A stretch of DNA of 64,000 nt. It comes from Flectonema sp. DT1601. Taxonomy: Eukaryota > Euglenozoa > Diplonemea > Diplonemida > Diplonemidae. The notes under the pieces were generated by a model, which was given only the letters and a program-made list of their open reading frames with translations, was not told the origin of the DNA and did no database searches. Shown in pieces: positions 1-10,387 of the stretch (the stretch's first letter is position 1; each line of letters opens with the position of its first letter). Both the position numbers and the translations under genes were made by a program. Location of the stretch: assembly GCA_964019425.1 (NCBI GenBank), contig OZ025842.1, positions 248,001 to 312,000 of the forward strand. The letters are read 5' to 3'.

Positions 1-1721
1 AGAAGATAATTGGAATCAGGTAGGTTTCCCAAAGATGTAAACATATTAAAAAAAAAGAAAAATATGTATCATCGAGAAAAGGCTGGCATCTGTACGCGCA
101 CACACAAGCCAAAAGTTGTTAATTTCCAATGTTTGTGAATGTCGAGTTTAGAACAACAAAAGTTTAAAAAACGCTACTTATGTACCAGATTCTCAGGCCA
201 TCAAATCATCGTAGCCTAAGATGACTATTATTTGATTTTCACAAACTATTTGAATGCGTAGCTGAATCTTTTCAAATTTCGCTCTTCAGTGATACACAAT
301 ACACACTCTACCATCACTGACTCACAAGCGACTAGAAATCCTCTGATAGCCTAAACCATAATAGTCGCAATTCTTATTGTACGTCCAGCCCTTCACGAAA
401 CACGAAGAAATTCTCAGCTAAACAAGCTTGATACCCACCCACAGAATTACTGCCAGACCTTTCAACTAACCCGCGTAAATACAGGGAAGGAGATAAAAAA
501 AACAACTTTTTGGACGTTGACCACGAAATTCAAAATTTTTAAATTACGAAATCAGCAGTCGCAGCCAACAGGCAGTGAGGTAGATTGCTTGGTGGTTGTT
601 TTTTTTTGTTTTTTATAACTTGGTTCATACCTTAAAAGGTCACAGCAAATTTCAAATTTCAATTTTTTTTTTGTTTTTTTCGGGCATACTCACGACAACA
701 GTCGTGACATTGATGCACGAAAAAAGAAAATACTTTAATAACCCATCAAACTAAGCTATGGTTTTTGTTATTAAAATTCGAGGTCAAAAAATAGCAATTA
801 ACGCCGAGTGGGGTGAGGGAAAGAAAAAAAGAGATTACACACTTTCTTCCAGCATAACACACTAAGTATGAGAATCTGAACACGGAAAATCCGAGCACAC
901 AGAACAATGAAGGAAGAAATTGCAATAGAGTTGAAGGGAAAAGAAGAGGAAAATTGAAGAGGTGTCGTTGCGAAAGAGAACCCGGTCACTATGAGCACTC
1001 CGATCCTATTATGTTTCTTGTCTGTAGCTGCCTCAGCTTCTCGAGAACATGTGGTTTGTGGATATTTGCTCCGTCGTGAGACATCAAACAACCGAAAGTA
1101 CAAAAATGAGAGCTCGAGTGACGCTCTCTTACGCTTTTCAACAAATCTTTCCCTCTATCCGAGTCACAAGAAGAAAATAAAAATTAAATAACACACAGAA
1201 AACCCTCGATATTACAATTTAATTCACATTTCGAGTTTCAACAAAAAGTTTTCCCCGAAGAACAAGCTTAATGCGTACAAACTACTGTTATCCTTGCTTT
1301 GCCATCCTGACTTACTTGTTGGACTTTACAGAAGATGATTTTAGATTATAACTGCAGAAAGTTCTTTTTATTTTATCGAAGCCAGACACGACTGCATGTG
1401 CCTATCTACCGCATGCACAAAGCAGCTGATAACGCAAGCCAAGAAAGGGGGAATCCTCAAGTTGATTTATGTTCACCGAAAGTTTTCTTACTTTGAAATC
1501 TGTGATTTTTATATAAAAAAAGAAAAAAAAATAATAATAAAAATTTTAAAAAAATCATGAGAGAGGTAAAACTCTGATGTGATGCCAAAAAAAAAGAACA
1601 ACAAGTCTTACGTTCAAGTTACTTTTAAAAAAATCGTAAATAGAAAGTTTTGTCAGCTACTTGTTAGAGTAGCTCGACTTACTTTAATATTAAAAAATAA
1701 ATAAATATAATATTATAATAG
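1..1721. other. Gene-free flank, AT-rich
   Basis: No coding region is supported. The longest open frames (about 60-100 codons on both strands near 0.8-1.2 kb) are low-complexity and lack a recognisable domain. The stretch contains many A and T runs and ends at the left terminus of the MITE at 1722. It lies downstream of the zinc-binding gene at 4230-4640, so its right part could hold that gene's 3' region only if the transcript crosses the MITE. Confidence 0.6.
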
Positions 1722-2493
1722 ATAATATATCATAGATGGAAGTGCCCTCCAATTTGGAGGGCGCCTGGTGAAAATCAGCCACAAAAATTTGTAGGGCCAA
1801 AATAGGGCCATTGTAGGGCCAAAATAGGGCCAAAATAGGGCGCTGGAGGGCGCTTTTTTAATTAAATTTAATATAATGCCGAGCTCATTTTGACACACCC
1901 CTGCCCTCAGCGAGGGTCAAATCGCATCTTATTTGACTTTTCTCCGGTTCGCCCGATCAAATGCGTCTCTGGGATATCAGTTTACTTGCCACCAGTAAAC
2001 TTCTTTTTTTTCTCACAAGGTACCGTGAAGACCGGCCTATAAACAGGTTAGCAAGAACGCACTCTCCCTCCTCGAATCCCTCTATATTCGACTCGGTGCA
2101 TTCTGCGGGCTAATCAGCTCCTTGTAGATCTGGGAGGATGCATCGTCCACTGAAATGAGTTTCAGCTTCAGGGATTGCAGCAGGCTCCGGAAGCTCTCAA
2201 GGAGTAGCCCATTGTTTTTGCCATTGTTGACCTCCGAACCATGACCTGGAGGTCTCGGGTTCGTGCCCCGTGACACCCTTTTTTCTCTTTTTCGAAAGAC
2301 TGCCAAGCATGTCAAAAATTTTTTTTGGCTTCTGCGTCAAAATACTTGTGCGTCAGTGTAAGTCGACGTCAATTTAGCTGTCTTATAGTAATAAAAAAGG
2401 TAAAAAAAAGCGCCCTCCAAAATAATATTTATATTAAAAGCGCCCTACAAGCGCCCTCCAAATTGTAGGGCACTTCCATCTATGATATATTAT
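1722..2493. mobile_element. MITE with ~43-bp terminal inverted repeats
   Basis: The left end (1722-1764) and the reverse complement of the right end (about 2451-2493) match over about 43 bases with one or two differences; both contain ATAGATGGAAGTGCCCT and then TTTGGAGGGCGC. Subterminal blocks repeat the words AGGGCC and GCGCCCT several times at both ends. The 0.77-kb interior has no convincing transposase; its longest frame (2082-2315, minus) matches nothing I recognise. This is a non-autonomous DNA transposon. The family is not identified because the AT-rich flanks hide the target-site duplication. A T-arm-like word, GGGTTCGTGCCCCG, occurs near 2260, but no complete tRNA can be folded around it. 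Confidence 0.8.
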
Positions 2494-4229
2494 AAAAAAA
2501 AAAAAAAAACAGAGAATTAGAAAAAAGTGATGGGCGAGGTCATCAAATATACAATTTCGTTGTGTACTTGAGCACAAGGAAAATCTTTAAAAAAGAAAAA
2601 AAAAAAAAAAAAAATAGCAACATGTGAGGTCCATCGCATGGGCAGGTAATGAAAAAATCGCGGCGAGTGGCAGAGAGTTGAGCGTCCAATCACTCTTCGC
2701 ATCGCGAAGAATCGAAGAATTTGAGGGGGGAAAAGCTAACTGAAGAATGAACGATTGCTAGAGAGAGATGATATGCACCTTTTACGACCCTCTCAATTCT
2801 TTCATCTCTTCAGTCACCATTATGCTCTATTGATATAGGCAAAACAGTAAGTGGAACAAAATATAACAAAGAAAAAAGAAACCATTCAGATTAGCCTTAT
2901 ATTTCATTGAAAACGCAGACAGAATCCTCGCACAGGGGGAAAATAAATCATGATGACCATAAGAAATAACGGTTTTCAATCTGAATAGTTTCTTCTTCGA
3001 CTACGTTGGTACAAATAAATGTAAAAAAAAAAAATGTAAAGACGTGAAGAAGTCACGTTCATCTTTTAAGTTTTTTTAGTTAGGTAATAAAATTTTTAGA
3101 ATGAAAAAAAATTAAGCCAAGATATTTCTTTTTTTTTTGAATTGCAAATGGCGAGACTAGATTACAAACTAGTTGACTGTTATTCCTTTGATGTATTACT
3201 ACAAAAACGAAATACTCTTGAAATCTGATGTCCAAGACGAGGGGAATAAAAAAAAAAATAAATAAACAAAAAAGAAATTCCTAACCACCAGTTATGAAAT
3301 AGACAACAATCAAAGCATGAGACGTTTGTTGTGCACGGAAGGTTTTGGTAGTTTTCCCTGAGAAACATTGCAAGTTTTCTTTACCTCAGCACCCTACACA
3401 GGCAAGACTGTAGCACTTTCAGTAGCAAGTTCAGAGGGAACAATGTCGTAAGCATGACAGAGACGAAGAGAGAAGAGAGTATCAGCACTTTTGGGAAGCA
3501 TAAGGGAATCCCACTAAAACAGCAGTAATGCTGCCGTGGAAGATTCAACTCAAGCAAGTGATTTACAGAAGGGAAGGCGATAAGAAAAAAAAGAGACAAA
3601 TAAATGAACATTAATCACTACAACAAACCAAGGAGGAATCACGTCACCCCCAGCTCAGTAGCGAAACCTGTACGTCTAATAAATAAATTCAGAACTGAGC
3701 ATAATTTTAAAAAAAAATATATAATAATAATAATTAAACCCTCCCACCTTGAACAATGATAGGTGCGTCGCATTACAGTGATACAGTTTTTATTCCCCTT
3801 CTTTTAGATCTTGGTAATAGTATATACAAAAAAAAAGGTAAATAAGTAAATAGATACTTTGAGTAGTTAGCCATACGTATAGCAATACAAAGTAATATTC
3901 TATTATGTAATTACTTTAATTGCTTTTTTTGTCTCTAAAAAAAAAAAAAACATGAGCGGCCCACTATAATATATTTTTTTCACACCAACTAGCAGTCTGT
4001 TTATCAATTGAAAACAGTTAATGCAGAACAGAACTACTTCTTTTGTTTGCTAAGTTGGCCGGAGAAAGCTAAACACAAAGTAAACTGCACAACTAAAAAG
4101 AACGGAATGAAAAAAACAATGGAGGAGAGTGAGAGCCAATAAGAGGCTTCATAAGATAAATTATAGTAAATATATGCACGGATGAGTATAACTGGCAAGC
4201 CACATTACAGCACATAATTACTGTTTTGC
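2494..4229. other. Intergenic, one fold-back repeat copy
   Basis: There is no supported gene. The stretch contains one family A fold-back element (2881-3012), A/T runs, and short open frames that look random. It lies immediately 3' of the zinc-binding gene, so that mRNA's poly(A) site should lie here. Confidence 0.6.
2881..3012 (+). repeat. Family A fold-back repeat, copy 1
   Basis: The element starts ACCATTCAGATT (2881-2892), its inverted repeat AATCTGAATAGT lies at 2978-2989, and a conserved tail reading TTCTTCTTCGACTACGTTGG follows. Five other copies occur in the window at about 7638, 8356, 13647 (inverted), 37549 and 46032. The constant ends with variable middles suggest a short mobile fold-back element. 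Confidence 0.7.
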
Positions 4230-4640
4230 TTACTCGTCAAATTGTTCAAATTGTTGTTGGAGTATCTTTGTGCGAGTCTTTGCAGGAAGTTTGTATTTAA
4301 ATATATGTAAGTCAGTACAATCAACAATAGGACATGTTTTTACAAAATGCGCACACTTACGCTCACGGAGAAACTCCAAGGGGGCTTTCCACTGTGATGA
4401 ACAAACCCTACAACGAAGCGAAACAATCTCTCTCTTGGTTCGTAAATTATCCCACTTGTTATGATTGCAAGGCTCTACTAATTCGAGATCACTGTCTCCG
4501 TCTAACAGTGGTGGTGGTTCTTCTTCGTTGCTGCTGTTTATACTCATGTGACCACTGCGTTCATCAGAAGCAGTAGCCCATCCGTTACCCCATCCATCAG
4601 CCCACATCTCATTCCTACTGCAAAGCGAGCTAAGGTTCAT
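4230..4640 (-). CDS. Small zinc-binding protein with a C-terminal CCCH finger
   Basis: A 136-residue protein. After a disordered N-terminus rich in W, G, S and E, there is a compact Cys/His block. C58, H60, C77 and C80, around the core WDNLRTKR and LRCRVC, could bind one zinc. A second set, C96-x6-C103-x4-C108-x3-H112, has CCCH-finger spacing. CCCH fingers usually bind single-stranded RNA, so an mRNA-binding role is inferred, not shown. I recall similar short modules (HN-W-DN-R-K ... LRCR-C) from hypothetical proteins of kinetoplastid flagellates, but cannot confirm that here. The ATG at 4640 is preceded by TCTTATCTCACAG ending at 4652, giving an 11-base 5' leader if spliced there. The gene is isolated: 4.9 kb separates it from its upstream neighbour. 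Confidence 0.75.
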   Translation of the reverse strand: MNLSSLCSRNEMWADGWGNGWATASDERSGHMSINSSNEEEPPPLLDGDSDLELVEPCNHNKWDNLRTKREIVSLRCRVCSSQWKAPLEFLRERKCAHFVKTCPIVDCTDLHIFKYKLPAKTRTKILQQQFEQFDE

Positions 4641-4653
4641 TTATATAAAATCT

Positions 4654-5058
4654 GTGAGATAAGATAATAAAAAACATAATAACTTGAACTGTGAACAATG
4701 TGTATCTGATAATTCTCGACGATCCGATGTCACAGAGAGATAGCATTTCTATAGCTCCGGGTCAATTCCCAAAAAAAAAAAAAAAAAAAAATCATCCATG
4801 TTTTTTTTTTTTGAGCATTAGCTGTTATGATTTAAATATATGTATTCTATCAAAGTATTAACTTACATAAACATTTTTTAGTAGTTTTATGACTAAAGGT
4901 AAATGGGTAAATACTCTCCAAATGATGTTAAAGACTTTACTTTACAATCAAGGTCTGTACCAATGTGCATACATGTCTCTTTTTCCTTGTTGTCATTCAG
5001 GAGGGGAGGACAAAGAGGAGGGATTTATCTTTATTTAAAAAAAAAAACCAGTGAGTTT

Positions 5059-5090
<32 letters not shown>

Positions 5091-5680
5091 CAGTGTTGCA
5101 AAGCAAGATTTTCGTTCGTGCAATTGCAGCAACAAAAAACAAAAAAGCGGAAAAAGGAAGTGTAAATAAAGCACAAAAACAAAAAACAGCCAACATCATA
5201 AAAAATTTGTGTAAATGTCAAATAGTTAGTTAAATTAGCATTAAGCTCCCTAGTGAGCTCATGTACTTTATCGCACTCTTTAGTGAATAGAGAACTGATT
5301 CACAGAACTGTAGTATTCACGTTGTCCTACTCATGTGTTGCAATAAATAATATAAAGTGTAAGTTGTTGAAGCAAATAATTATGCACACGCAAAAAAAAA
5401 CGAGCAAAGTTATCATATTCAGGGATCACCAAAAGCAGATATAATCTTACTTTATAAGAAATTAAGATTACCAAAATCAGTCTCTTTTTTTATTATTTTC
5501 TGATAATATTTAGATGGGCAGTATGAGTGGAGGGAGAGCGAAGAAGTAGAGAGGCACTAAGTGATTTCTTTCATCAGAAAGGAATCCGCCGAGTTTCAAC
5601 TTTCGGACTTTACTTTTAATCATTTGTAGTCATCATGTTAAGGGAAGGATATTACATTTAATAGTTAGCATCATTAATAG
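4654..5680. other. Intergenic
   Basis: No gene is supported. The frames at 4903-5233 on the plus strand run through T and A homopolymers and look random. Nothing structured was seen besides the homopolymers. Confidence 0.55.
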
Positions 5681-5689
5681 AAACAGAAC

Positions 5690-6060
5690 TGATGACTACG
5701 GCGTCTCATCAGTAATTGTAGATTTATAGCTTCCGCCGGAAGTGATCGATTCCCAGTTCCCAACTTACTCGGAGGCTAACAGGTTGAAAACAACTAAAGA
5801 GGAATGACGCGGGGGAAAGCTGAAAAAAAAAAAAAAAACTTTTGCATTCCATATCCAGCAACTTTCTTCATAATACGATTATATGCGCCATATGCCCCAC
5901 ATACGGAATAGTACCTGCGGGTTTACCATAAAAGCACCACAAGAATTGGGCAGCACATAACCATATCACTCAGCAAGAGATGAAAACAAAAGGATCAGGT
6001 AAGATGACAGTCAGTTTAAGGTCATAACTGCGCCGGACCTGAATATCGAAATGAAAGCTA
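5690..6060 (+). repeat. Family D repeat, copy 1 (tandem pair)
   Basis: Starts GATGACTACGG, continues through TTATAGCTTC and a purine-rich A-run segment, and ends with the shared block CAGGTAAGATGACAGTCAGT and TAACTGCGCCGGAC. Copy 2 at 6110-6560 repeats the same order, so the two form a direct tandem duplication of about 430 bp. This copy has diverged most in the central hairpin. Confidence 0.75.
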
Positions 6061-6109
6061 AAAAAATCATTTAATTTTTGTAATTTTTTTTTTTTTCTAC
6101 TTGGGTCTC

Positions 6110-6560
6110 ATGTTACAGAACAGATGACGACGACGGGTCTGAGCAGCCCGCATCAGTAGAGACTCAATCGCGAAGATTGTAGTTTTATAGCTTCGGCTGG
6201 AAGTGATCGACTTCCAGCTCCCACCTTGCCCAGAAGCTAACAACCAAAGAAAATTAAAGAGAAACGATCTGGGAGTGGGGAGGGGAAGGTAAAAAAAATA
6301 AAAAAATCTTTTTTATCCATATCCAGTATCCCTCTTTATAATATGACTGTATGTGCCACATGCCCACATAACCACGAAAGTAAATAGAAATCCCCGGAAC
6401 AGTACAGAGGATCGTTCACCCTAATTGTACTGTGGGCTTACCGACAACTTTATAAAAATCCGGGCAGCACATAGCCAATCACTCAGCAGGAAATGAAAAC
6501 AAAAGGATCAGGTAAGATGACAGTCAGTTTATGGGTCATAACTGCGCCGGACTTGAAAAA
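6110..6560 (+). repeat. Family D repeat, copy 2 (tandem pair)
   Basis: Same order of blocks as copy 1. The centre carries a perfect 9-bp stem: GCTGGAAGT (6196-6204) pairs with ACTTCCAGC (6210-6218) around a 5-base loop. A related copy lies at 12567-12838, and a fourth is split by a transposon near 58.2/60.2 kb. No coding capacity is visible. The element type is unknown. Confidence 0.75.
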
Positions 6561-7058
6561 ATACTGAATCCGTGGGTGAAGTAAAAGATACAAAAATATA
6601 AGTTTGAGCTTAACCAACATTCTTGCCATTAAGAAAAGATGCTGACATAGCTTTAAAGAGAAAAACCAAAGTTAGTTTTTTTTTTTTTTTTTTTTTTTCG
6701 TTGATTGGCCTATCAACGACAAGCTTTATATGCATAACTTTATTATATTATAATTTGTTTCTGACTGAGTAAATTCAAAAGCGATAAGCTGGCCACTCTT
6801 AGTATGGCGCAAATAGTTTTCGAAAGAGGGAAGACAAAAAAAAAACGAAGGGTAGAAGAATGAAACTTTTGACACAATGTAAAAACAGCAACAACTTTTC
6901 GGTATTAATACAAAAGTAATATCCAATACTACACTAACCATTTAATGAATAGTAGATAACTGATTTTCACCCACAAGTGAAAATCTGTATCTGATTTTGC
7001 ATCTAAAAAACGTCGTTTTATTTTATGGTAGGAGGCTTCGAAGGAAAAACTTACACCA
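6561..7058. other. Intergenic with a family H copy and a GATTTTCAC hairpin
   Basis: Around 6855-6945 is a diverged copy of repeat H (also at 24440-24575 and 43655-43795). At 6962-6985 a perfect 9-bp stem, GATTTTCAC with GTGAAAATC, encloses a 6-base loop. No gene is supported. Confidence 0.55.
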
Positions 7059-7637
7059 CGGCCCTAACCAAAATGCTCGCTCCCTGATTTTCACCGCACA
7101 GTGAAAATTTTCCTAAGAAGCCAAGATAAAAACAGTAAGCACTAATAGAAACTCCTGTCGAGCAAAGAAAATAATGAACCACCAACGTAATTATGCTCTG
7201 CAAGCTGCAAGCTGCAGTGAAGATGATATTTCGTATCCTTAATGTCTTCTCAATAATGATATCAGCGGAGCAAAAGAATTGTGCGCAGCCGGTACAAAAT
7301 CCTAACAAAGGACTAAGTAGATTGCCGCAACACTTTCTTTTCTACCTAACAATTAGTTTGTACAAAAATAAATACTAAAATTATGACTAAGTTTTTCAAT
7401 TAATTTATCTAATTACACTCAAGAGCTTTTTACCATAAAAATAGATGAATGCTATGCGGATCTTTTTACAATGGCTTAATAGATGTAGATGGGGGAGCGG
7501 AGGGAACTAATCAACTAATCAATGAGACTTGAAAACAAGTGCCTTTGAAAAGTATAAAAGATAAGATACAATATGTTGTATTGAAATCGTAGGTTTTAGA
7601 AGAAAAAAAAGCGGGAGAAGAAAAAAAAAAAAAAGGA

Positions 7638-7703
7638 AACCATTCAGACTGGGAAGATAAGTCATGACTTACAAAGAAAAGTCTGCTCTCAATCTGAATA
7701 GTT
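7638..7703 (+). repeat. Family A fold-back repeat, copy 2 (short)
   Basis: ACCATTCAGACT opens and AATCTGAATAGTT closes a 65-bp element with a deleted centre. It sits at the joint between two units of the local array. Confidence 0.65.
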
Positions 7704-8257
7704 AGTTCAGCGAACTAACAAACTGCAAGTGAAGATGATATTTTGTATCCTTAATCTCATCTCAATAATGATAGCAGCGGAGCCAAAAAAAAAGTGCGCA
7801 GCCGGTACAAAATCCTAACAAAGGACTAGGTAGATTGCCGCAACACTTTCTTTTCTACCTAACAATTAGTTTGAGTAATTAGCGATTCTCGTGAAGAGCT
7901 TTCAATCAACTTATCTAATTACACATTGGAATGAATGTTATGCGGTTATTTAAAAAAAAAAAGAAAAGAAAATTGCAATCGCATAATGTAGATGGGGGAG
8001 CGGAGGGAACTAATCAACTAATCAATGAGACTTGAAAACAAGTGCCTTTGAAAAGTATAAAAGATAAGATACAATAAGTTGTATTGAAATCGTAGGTTTT
8101 AGAAGAAAAAAAAGCGGGAGATGCAAGCATCCTCGAGTGGGTGACACTGCACTTCTGCAGGCCACTCACTCGCCGTGATTGTGCTCCACTCAACAGTGGA
8201 AGGTTCACAATGATATCTCGTAGTAGTCATTTTGTGTATTTTTTGTTTGTGCGCAAC

Positions 8258-8316
8258 CGGTAGAAAATCCTAATAAAGGAATAGGTAGTTACGCTGCCAC
8301 AATTCTCTTTCTACCG
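8258..8316 (+). repeat. Family B structured block (three-stem fold), copy at an array joint
   Basis: CGGTAGAAA (8258-8266) pairs with TTTCTACCG (8308-8316). Inside, TCCTAATAAAGGA forms a 4-bp stem, and GGTAG pairs with CTGCC, giving a three-way junction. Five further copies occur (about 7288, 7800, 8668, 14873, 19255). In these the second stem is unchanged and the third keeps pairing despite base changes. It could be a structured RNA or the end of a small mobile element. Confidence 0.6.
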
Positions 8317-8355
8317 AACAATGGGTTTGGTTTGTAGGTACAAAAAAAAAAAGGA

Positions 8356-8421
8356 AACCATTCAGACTGGGAAGATAAGTCATGACTTACAAAGAAAAGT
8401 CTGCCTTCAATCTGAATAGTT
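8356..8421 (+). repeat. Family A fold-back repeat, copy 3 (short)
   Basis: Nearly identical to the copy at 7638-7703, with the same shortened centre. It is probably duplicated together with the array unit. Confidence 0.65.
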
Positions 8422-8990
8422 AGTTTAGTATTTCCTTTATTAATGGGATAAAGGAGGAGTGAAATACTGCAACTATCTGACTTTTCACTGCAAAGTGTAA
8501 ATTTTCCCTAAGAAAACCAAGATAAAAACAGTAAGCACTAATAGGCATTAGAAACTCCTGCTGAGCAAAGAAAAGAACGAACTAACAAACTGCAAGTGAA
8601 GATGATATTTTGTATCCTTAATCTCATCTCAATAATGATAGCAGCGGAGCCAAAAGAAAAGTGCGCAGCCGGTACAAAATCCTAACAAAGGACTAGGTAG
8701 ATTGCCGCAACACTCTCTTTTCTACCTAACAATTAGTTTGAGTAATTAGCGATTCTCGTGAAGAGCTTTCAATCAACTTATCTAATTACACATTGGAATG
8801 AATGTTATGCGGTTATTAAAAAAAAAAAAAAAAAAAAAAAAATTACAATCGCATAACGTAGATAGGGGAGCAGAGGGAACTAATCAACTAATCAATGAGA
8901 CTTGAAAACAAGTGCCTTTGAAAAGTATAAAAGACAAGATACAATAAGTTTTTTTTTTTTTTAATCGTGGGTCTTAGAAAAAAAAAAAAA

Positions 8991-9525
8991 TACACAGAAT
9001 GAGTTTATAACAGAATAGTGCGCTATATTAAAATATCATAAATCATTAGCAAAAGTGAATTCAACAAACTACTGAGTACCAGCTAAGCAGACCCTTCAAG
9101 AGAACTCTAATACTGCGGTAGTAGATAGGTCATCTCACAAAGAGGCTGAATCAAATAGCCTGATTTTCACCCAAAAGTGAAAATCTACTATCAGCTTTGA
9201 ACAATGAAGATAAGTTAAGATTACTAATCAGCTGTGACTACTAAAAACTGATAAACTTAAAACACAATCGGTCAGTTGTGACCGATGAGGAAGAGAAGCT
9301 AAAATAAAAAAACTGCTCAGAGCAGCGATTGTTATCAGACTGCTGCTCTGACCCTAACCAAAATCCGCTGCAATTAAATTTTCGGGGGAAAAACTTCACT
9401 CAGTCAGGACTTTCTGATTTTCACGCAGAAGCCAAGATAAGAGTAAAAATAAAATAAATTAATAATAAATGTGACAAAAAAGTAGAACAATGTTCAACAC
9501 AAGATTGTTCTCATCAAGTTACAAC
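8991..9525. other. Hairpin cluster 3' of the gene at 9526
   Basis: Three perfect inverted repeats lie within 190 bases: GATTTTCAC/GTGAAAATC (9162-9185), ATCGGTCA/TGACCGAT (9267-9286, 4-base loop) and CAGAGCAGC/GCTGCTCTG (9318-9350). They are downstream of the next gene's stop codon and would lie in its 3' UTR or spacer RNA. A processing or stability role is speculation. Confidence 0.5.
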
Positions 9526-10374
9526 CTACTGAGCATCTACAGCGATTGGCATATCGTTGTAAGTGTACCCACGAATATCATCCGTGAATTGAGATTCTCG
9601 ACATTGTGATGTTACTCTTAAACGACTGACAAAATTCGATGACACGCTTGAACTGCAGGTAGGAAGAGGACTTGAAGGATGAATCGAGTTAGAAACTATC
9701 GCAAAAGTAGAACTGGCTAACTGAGACGATTCACTCTCAGGAAGAGGTGCTGATTTGATAAGCGAAGAGAATACAGAAAACCCAAATGAGTTGCTGCTAC
9801 TAGGCACTGCAGTAGCGTTAGATCTCCAGCTGCTGCCTAACAGTCTACTGCTACCAATATCAGAACCAGGAAATCCAAGTGTAGAAAAACAATCGTCTTC
9901 ATGGATTGTAGAGTGTACAAGTACAACAGCAGCTGCAACCAGAAAATCATTCGCCCCAACATCAAAATATCGAGTCAGAGACAACAATGAAGCACTGTAA
10001 TTATAACACACATTACTAGCAGGGGAAAGACTACTCCGTTGAATGGAATTAACCTCAGGAATACCTTCAAAGGTGAGATAGTAAGAAGGGAGCGATAAGC
10101 GTTGATTTTTCGATTCAACTTGTCGTCTCAATGTGTGATAATATTTATGTAGTAATTTCTTTTCCGAACTCGAAACAGATCTGCTGTCAGACTTTGACGA
10201 TTTTGGTACACTCAACTCTCCCTCTGTAATCTGAGTCCTCAGTCGTGATACCAACGTTGAAGCCCCCCCTGATTGGAACTTACTGACACTACTTTTACGA
10301 CGCCGTGCTCGACTACCAGAATTCCTTCCCGACGGAGGTACAATAAGGTAAAGTGGTGGTTCCCACAGCTCCAT
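9526..10374 (-). CDS. Hypothetical Ser-rich protein, function unknown
   Basis: A 282-residue protein I do not recognise. The N-terminus (about 15-60) is basic and serine-rich with an RARRRK patch, so a nuclear location is possible. The centre (about 95-160) is the only region that looks folded: a hydrophobic stretch reads FLVAAAVVLVHSTI, long enough for a helix and possibly a membrane segment. The C-terminal third is a low-complexity Ser/Pro linker. The start is supported by TTTGTTTGTTTTTCAG ending at 10386, which leaves an 11-base leader. That leader contains an earlier, out-of-frame ATG at 10384. No other in-frame Met exists until near the C-terminus. Upstream (to the right) lies 11 kb without genes. 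Confidence 0.7.
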   Translation of the reverse strand: MELWEPPLYLIVPPSGRNSGSRARRRKSSVSKFQSGGASTLVSRLRTQITEGELSVPKSSKSDSRSVSSSEKKLLHKYYHTLRRQVESKNQRLSLPSYYLTFEGIPEVNSIQRSSLSPASNVCYNYSASLLSLTRYFDVGANDFLVAAAVVLVHSTIHEDDCFSTLGFPGSDIGSSRLLGSSWRSNATAVPSSSNSFGFSVFSSLIKSAPLPESESSQLASSTFAIVSNSIHPSSPLPTCSSSVSSNFVSRLRVTSQCRESQFTDDIRGYTYNDMPIAVDAQ

Positions 10375-10387
10375 TTTGTGTCATGCT

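Larger units (their letters stand above)
7060..8990 (+). repeat. Local array of duplicated ~0.5-kb units
   Basis: Three imperfect direct copies of one unit occur at about 7083-7625, 7722-8118 (5' part missing) and 8474-8985. Each runs in the same order: AAGATAAAAACAGTAAGCAC (copies 1 and 3), AAGATGATATTTTGTATCC, a family B structured block, a poly-A tract, then GGGAACTAATCAACTAATCA and CTTGAAAACAAGTGCC. Family A fold-back elements sit near the joints (7638 and 8356). The B blocks inside the units are at about 7288-7346, 7800-7860 and 8668-8726. Duplications of this size suggest unequal crossing-over. Nothing in the unit looks coding. Confidence 0.8.

Noticed and set aside
2215-2275. tRNA gene inside the first MITE
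   Set aside because: GGGTTCGTGCCCCG resembles a T-arm, but neither an acceptor stem nor a D-arm can be folded around it.
7060-8990. CRISPR-like array
   Set aside because: Repeats are long, imperfect, unevenly spaced and eukaryotic; no constant repeat with unique spacers exists.
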